DNA of 10,473 bases, from the NCBI GenBank assembly GCA_025937615.1, contig JAICRA010000023.1, positions 1 to 10,473 of the forward strand, in the 5' to 3' direction. The notes under the pieces are model-generated. The model searched no databases, was not told where the DNA came from, and saw nothing but the letters and a program-made list of their open reading frames with translations. This DNA is from Thermomicrobiales bacterium (GTDB lineage Bacteria; Chloroflexota; Chloroflexia; Thermomicrobiales; UBA6265). Shown here piece by piece: positions 7,601-10,473 of the stretch (the stretch's first letter is position 1; every line of letters starts with the position of its first letter). The position numbers were made by a program, and so were the translations under genes.

Positions 7601-8152
7601 CGAGACCTTGGAGCGACCGTACGGCTACTCGCGATGGTGACCAGTGTCCGCCGAATCGTCACAAGAACTGAGCGGTCCATGGCAGTGGCTGTGCTGGAAG
7701 ATCTCACAGGCCAAATCGATCTCGTGCTGTTCCCGGAGGCGTTTGAGCGCCATGGGGAATCACTTCGCGATGGAGTCATCCTTGATGTGCGGGGGCGACT
7801 CGAGCGACGCGGCGAGGCGTTGCAGATCGTGTGCGAGTCACTCTCGGCTGATCTACCGACTACTGCCGCCGATGCCTATGAACCAGACAATGTTCTCATT
7901 CGGTTCCGCCCCGGTGCCGAACCTTGGGCTGAGATCAGGACGATGCAGGAAGTCGACTCCATTCTGAAAAGTCATGAAGGTGACTGCCCGGTCATGATCG
8001 AGGTTCCCGCGGAGGCAGGCCGTATGTGCCGGCTGATCAGCAGGACGCTTCGCTGCGAATGGTCGCCCACGCTCGCAGACGAGCTGCATAAAGTGACCGG
8101 GGTGCTGGTTGCGGAGTTGCTGCCCGGTGTGCCAGCCAGGCTAGCGTCGTAA
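4673..8152 (+). CDS. dnaE: DNA polymerase III alpha subunit
   Basis: This 1159-residue C-family polymerase is the replicative DNA polymerase and has the usual DnaE1 length. The N-terminal PHP domain (about 1-210) keeps all nine metal-ligand positions: H8, H10, D17, H42, E67, H84, C134, D202 and H204. An active PHP 3'-5' proofreading exonuclease, as in mycobacterial DnaE1, is therefore inferred. The palm has PDIDIDF with D393 and D395, and the third catalytic Asp is in [10 protein letters not shown] (D549). The fingers and thumb read [10 protein letters not shown] and [19 protein letters not shown] peptide (907-911) matches the QxxLF beta-clamp-binding motif. An OB-fold follows at about 980-1057, then a C-terminal domain. 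The gene starts at TTG behind a strong ribosome-binding site and follows a terminator, so it should have its own promoter; none was clearly found. Its stop is 11 bases from the convergent polX stop. Confidence 0.97.
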   Translation: MAEFAHLHLHTEYSLLDGMGRTAEYAARANDLGIQHIAITDHGVMYGAMEWYRTATKAGLHPIIGVEAYLAEGSARAKERKSYHLLLLAENEIGYRNLLKLSTLAQLEGYYYRPRIDLEMLSEYGAGLIATSACLGGPVANNFLHDRPDLARDYASKLADIFGSGRFFIELQDHGIADQVRVNGDLIALARSLDLPLVATNDVHYCQQEDAPAQEILVCVQTNTTLNDPKRLKSESDQLFLKSPEEMARVFRDVPEAISNTVRIAEMCSLDLSFRGYHLPEFPVPPGFTPDTYLEQLCREGAHRRYGHVSGEVAARLEYELDVIKNMGFANYFLVVWDFIRFAREQGILVGPGRGSSAGSIVTYSLSITALDPLAYDLIFERFLNPSRISMPDIDIDFADDRRDEVIDYVVSKYGDDRVAQIVTFGTLAAKAAVRDVGRAMGRSFAETDRVAKLIPVGPGITIDGALAKVPELRTIYEGEDAVRELIDAARKVEGISRHASTHAAGVVISRDPLVQHVPLQRAGGKSEGDITTQFPMAQLEDLGLLKMDFLGLRTLTVLGKAVSLLQEAGQDISLETIPLDDPGSFELLRRGETTGVFQLEAGTTSRMTVEVAPGRFDDLVALMALIRPGPMAMAPDYIARKHGRTPIEYVHPEVEPILRETYGVALYQEQVIRIANVLAGFSMSEGDGLRKAMGKKLPEEMTKYRDRFISGCGDRGIEKRLAIDIFAMIERFAGYGFPKAHSAAYAVIAAQTAYLKANYPVEFMAALLSSELGNTDRIVSLLAECRRAGISVLPPNINRSAVEFSVERTEDGASAVRFGLAAVKNVGVSAVRAIIESRRAESSGRFPSLSAVCDAIDWSTANRRALEALAKAGALDELGDRGGVLAALDGAIAAAQKRQRATAKGQMDLFGGGGVDDEPASPPIQPSTTAPREILEWERELLGTYMSAHPLSEILDAAFQSENGRSLCEIAQLETRDLGATVRLLAMVTSVRRIVTRTERSMAVAVLEDLTGQIDLVLFPEAFERHGESLRDGVILDVRGRLERRGEALQIVCESLSADLPTTAADAYEPDNVLIRFRPGAEPWAEIRTMQEVDSILKSHEGDCPVMIEVPAEAGRMCRLISRTLRCEWSPTLADELHKVTGVLVAELLPGVPARLAS

Positions 8153-8163
8153 CACGTCAGAGC

Positions 8164-9837
8164 TCACACAGGGCGCCGGCGTGAGGAAAGCCAATCCAGG
8201 ACCTGACCCGGCGACCAGCAGTTCAGGATCTGATTCGGCTTCAACCAGGCTCGCCGAGCCATCGCCACACCGTATTCCATCAGCGAAAAACCCGCGGGGT
8301 GATGGGCGTCGCAGTTGATCGTGATCAAGCAGCCGCCCCGACTGGCGCGGTAAGCGAGGGCTGGATCAAGATCGAGGCGCGCTGGATCGGCGTTGATTTC
8401 AAGGGCCGTGTCGGTCCGTGCCGCCACCTCGAAGACTTGCTCCCAATCAAAATCCCCGCCTTCGCGACGCTCGATCAAGCGGCCCGACGGGTGGGCGATG
8501 ATGTCGACATTCGGATTCTCTAGCACCCGCAACAGGCGTGCCGTGATCTCCTCCCGGGGTTGCCGCAAACCGGTGTGGAGCGAGGCGACGACGACGTCCA
8601 GACTCGCGAGCGTCTCGTCGTCGAAATCGAGCGAGCCGTCTCTGTGCACTTCGATCTCCGCACCGGCCAGAAGCTGAACGCTGTCCTCGCTGTTCGCCGC
8701 GTCGATCTCTAATCTCTGCTGCCGAAGTCGTTCGACATCGAGCCCGCCGGCAACACCCAGGCTGTGACTATGATCGGTTATCCCGAGCAGACTGTAACCC
8801 CGGGCAGCCGCCGCTTCGGCCATCTGGCTGACTGAAGCGGCTCCGTCGCTCCATGTTGTGTGTGCGTGGAACTCGGCATTGATATCCGCAATCGTCACGA
8901 GGGACGAGATCTCTTCAAAACGCTCGAATTCTTCGTCACCAGACCGGAGCTCCGGTGGGACGTATGGAAGGCCGCGCAGCGCGTAAATCTCCTCTTCAGT
9001 TGCAGCGTTCTCCGGGATTGACCCTAAGCGCTCGATATGAAGCGCGTTCCCGGTGGCCAGGAGGAGCGATGTGCCCCACGACCCGGGATCGGTAAGGAGC
9101 ACATCCGCGTGTAGTCCATTTGCCAGTGATATTCGCAAGGACCTTTCGTCGCTCCACGCGACGTCAGTAACCATTGCTAAATCAGTAATGGCGGCTGCCG
9201 CCGCGGCCAGGTCGGTCGACGCGATAACGAAGTCCAGGTCGCCGACCGTTACCTCCCAGCGCCGGGCGCTGCCCGCGACGCTGACCATGTCCTGTGGCCG
9301 CAGCTCCGAGTATGCCGTTAGGAACGCTCTCGCTACCGGCAGCGCCGCGCCAAGCGGCAAGCGGCCCGACCTCCGTCGCACCTCCTCGATACCGGCCAGC
9401 ATTGTCGCTTCAGCCCGTGCCCCCAAACCTTTAGCCGCCCGCACCCTTCCCGCGGCGAGGGCGTCCTCGAGCGCGGCAAGATTGTCCACACCCAGGTCGG
9501 AATGGAGCCGCAAGGCCGTCTTTGCGCCTACCCCGGGGATCGCGATGATCTCGATTAGGGACTCGGGGATGCGTCCGGCGAGTTGATTGTGTGCGTCGAA
9601 GCTTCCGGTGTCGAGGATTTGCTTGACTGCGGTAGCAATCCCTTCGCCAATGCCCGGGATATCGCGTAGGCGGCCCTCTGCCGCGACCTCGCTGACTCGG
9701 CGCGGGTAAACCCTGATCGATTCAGCGGCACGCGTGAACGCCCGGGTGCGAAACGGACTTTCACCAGCGATCTCCAGCAAACGGCCGTGGCGCTCTAGGA
9801 TTTCAGCTACGGCCGCGTTGGAGACGACCGCCGTCAT
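8164..9837 (-). CDS. polX: family X DNA polymerase/PHP nuclease with a shortened polymerase region
   Basis: Bacterial PolX fills short gaps and has a PHP-domain 3'-5' exonuclease used in base-excision repair. The 557-residue product has, in order, a helical 8-kDa-like N-terminus, helix-hairpin-helix motifs IPGIGEGIA (60-68) and IPGVGAKTA (100-108), GSARR (189-193), GDLDF with D200 and D202, the third polymerase Asp D245, and then a C-terminal PHP domain (about 322-557). All nine PHP ligand positions are present: H324, H326, D331, H356, E394, H421, H449, D510 and H512. After D245, the usual TGSKxHNxxLR and the following NEYGL segment are replaced by ATGNALHIERL running directly into the TEEEIYALRGLPYVPPELR region. 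About 15-20 palm/thumb residues therefore appear to be missing. The nuclease is probably active; polymerase activity is uncertain. ATG 9837 overlaps the upstream gene's TGA (ATGA), implying translational coupling. Confidence 0.9.
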   Translation of the reverse strand: MTAVVSNAAVAEILERHGRLLEIAGESPFRTRAFTRAAESIRVYPRRVSEVAAEGRLRDIPGIGEGIATAVKQILDTGSFDAHNQLAGRIPESLIEIIAIPGVGAKTALRLHSDLGVDNLAALEDALAAGRVRAAKGLGARAEATMLAGIEEVRRRSGRLPLGAALPVARAFLTAYSELRPQDMVSVAGSARRWEVTVGDLDFVIASTDLAAAAAAITDLAMVTDVAWSDERSLRISLANGLHADVLLTDPGSWGTSLLLATGNALHIERLGSIPENAATEEEIYALRGLPYVPPELRSGDEEFERFEEISSLVTIADINAEFHAHTTWSDGAASVSQMAEAAAARGYSLLGITDHSHSLGVAGGLDVERLRQQRLEIDAANSEDSVQLLAGAEIEVHRDGSLDFDDETLASLDVVVASLHTGLRQPREEITARLLRVLENPNVDIIAHPSGRLIERREGGDFDWEQVFEVAARTDTALEINADPARLDLDPALAYRASRGGCLITINCDAHHPAGFSLMEYGVAMARRAWLKPNQILNCWSPGQVLDWLSSRRRPV

Positions 9838-10473
9838 GAGGCCCTGGCGGCACGAGCGTCGTTTCGCGCCTTCGATGCCGAGCGACGAATATATCGTTGG
9901 ATCAGGCTCACGGTGGCCGGCGGGTCCTCGGCTAGAACGAGGACGACGTCTTTCGAGCGAATCATGTTCAAGGCTTGCTGGACCGCGGCGCGTTCGCCCG
10001 AGGCCTGAAGGAATATAGGAGGAATTGAATTACTGGCGGCGCCCTGCCGGAGGAGGTCGAGGCGCTCCGGGGCCCAGACACCGTGAGCGATCAAGACACC
10101 TCCGTTCCTCCCCAAGAGCCTGGCGACCTCAGAAAGATCGCCCGTCGGAACTTCGGGCATGGGACCAACGACCCGGATCTGACGACCAGGCCCGAGGTTC
10201 GCGCATGCGCGGAGCGAGCTGCGCAAGAACCACGACGGCATCGGACGGTCCACGACGATCATGGCTGAGTCGACCTCGAACACGTTGAACGAGCCAGGCA
10301 TCGATTCGGGCTGAGCGTCGTGGGCCACCAAACCGGCTGCAATTTCAGGCGCTGTAATCCCGCAAGTGCGGGCGATTGCCGTGGCAATAAGAGGGTTCTG
10401 GACAGCGAAGGGGATAGTGCCCTCGCGTGTCGAGGGCAGCCGCCGGACCTCGGTAATCGACTGCGTTAACCCG
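9834..10473 (-). CDS. Mur-ligase/cyanophycin-synthetase-like protein, C-terminal part (5' end outside window)
   Basis: The frame is open to the window edge, giving 212 visible residues. FAVQNPLIATAIARTCGI (22-39) matches the end of the Mur ligase central ATPase domain, where the ligase family has (V/E)N(x)LAAxAAA. PGSFNVFEV (59-67) and VVVDR (72-76) open the C-terminal domain; this phrasing (PGRFNVFEV, VVDYAHNP) is most like cyanophycin synthetase and related Mur-type amide ligases. The last part, ERAAVQQALNMIRSKDVVLVLAEDPPATVSLIQRYI, fits their usual C-terminal strand. The conserved Arg of PGR is Ser61, and the DYAHNP signature reads DRPMPS (75-80), so the conserved His and Asn are absent. 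Either the domain is degenerate or it does something other than ligate a standard substrate. The ATP-binding loop is outside the window. It overlaps polX by 4 bases. Exact substrate family is uncertain. Confidence 0.7.
   Translation of the reverse strand, partial: GLTQSITEVRRLPSTREGTIPFAVQNPLIATAIARTCGITAPEIAAGLVAHDAQPESMPGSFNVFEVDSAMIVVDRPMPSWFLRSSLRACANLGPGRQIRVVGPMPEVPTGDLSEVARLLGRNGGVLIAHGVWAPERLDLLRQGAASNSIPPIFLQASGERAAVQQALNMIRSKDVVLVLAEDPPATVSLIQRYIRRSASKARNDARAARAS

Overview
This is chromosomal core DNA from a high-GC (roughly 60% by eye) bacterium. It holds mostly housekeeping replication, repair and one-carbon genes. The 5' edge carries the last codons of dnaN followed by recF, which is the classic dnaA-dnaN-recF block near the chromosomal origin. 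Three traits fit a Chloroflexota-like or actinobacterium-like lineage: FolD has an actinobacterial-style GRG nucleotide motif, the DnaE PHP domain has its full metal-site set, and an LPD-containing Mur/cyanophycin-synthetase-like gene precedes polX. The phylum cannot be fixed from this sequence alone. No phage, transposon, CRISPR array or defence system was seen.

Layout. (1) 1-2510, plus strand: dnaN C-terminus, recF, and a predicted lipoprotein with a seven-motif PD40/TolB-like beta-propeller that follows recF where gyrB is often found. (2) 2574-3582, minus strand: folD followed downstream by tRNA-Gln(CTG). (3) 3583-4055: a 473-bp intergenic region holding the promoter and inverted repeats of the next gene. 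(4) 4056-4472, plus strand: an XRE-family regulator closed by a strong hairpin terminator. (5) 4673-8152, plus strand: dnaE, the replicative DNA polymerase III alpha subunit, starting at TTG behind a clear GGAGG. (6) 8164-10473, minus strand, convergent with dnaE: a Mur-ligase-like gene running off the window, overlapping polX by ATGA.

How the genes work together. DnaN is the sliding clamp and DnaE carries a QMDLF clamp-binding peptide, so two replisome partners are both present. RecF works at gapped DNA, and PolX combines a polymerase-X fold with a PHP nuclease for base-excision or gap repair. The beta-propeller lipoprotein, the XRE regulator and the Mur-like protein have no obvious replication role.

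The unusual points are at residue level. FolD lacks both residues tied to cyclohydrolase activity (K54 to I, Q98 to L) but keeps the dehydrogenase scaffold. PolX appears to lack about 15-20 residues after its TGS-like motif, while its PHP site is intact. The Mur-like C-terminal domain has lost the DYAHNP and PGR signatures. These are possible changes of function in otherwise ordinary genes, not a new multi-gene system.
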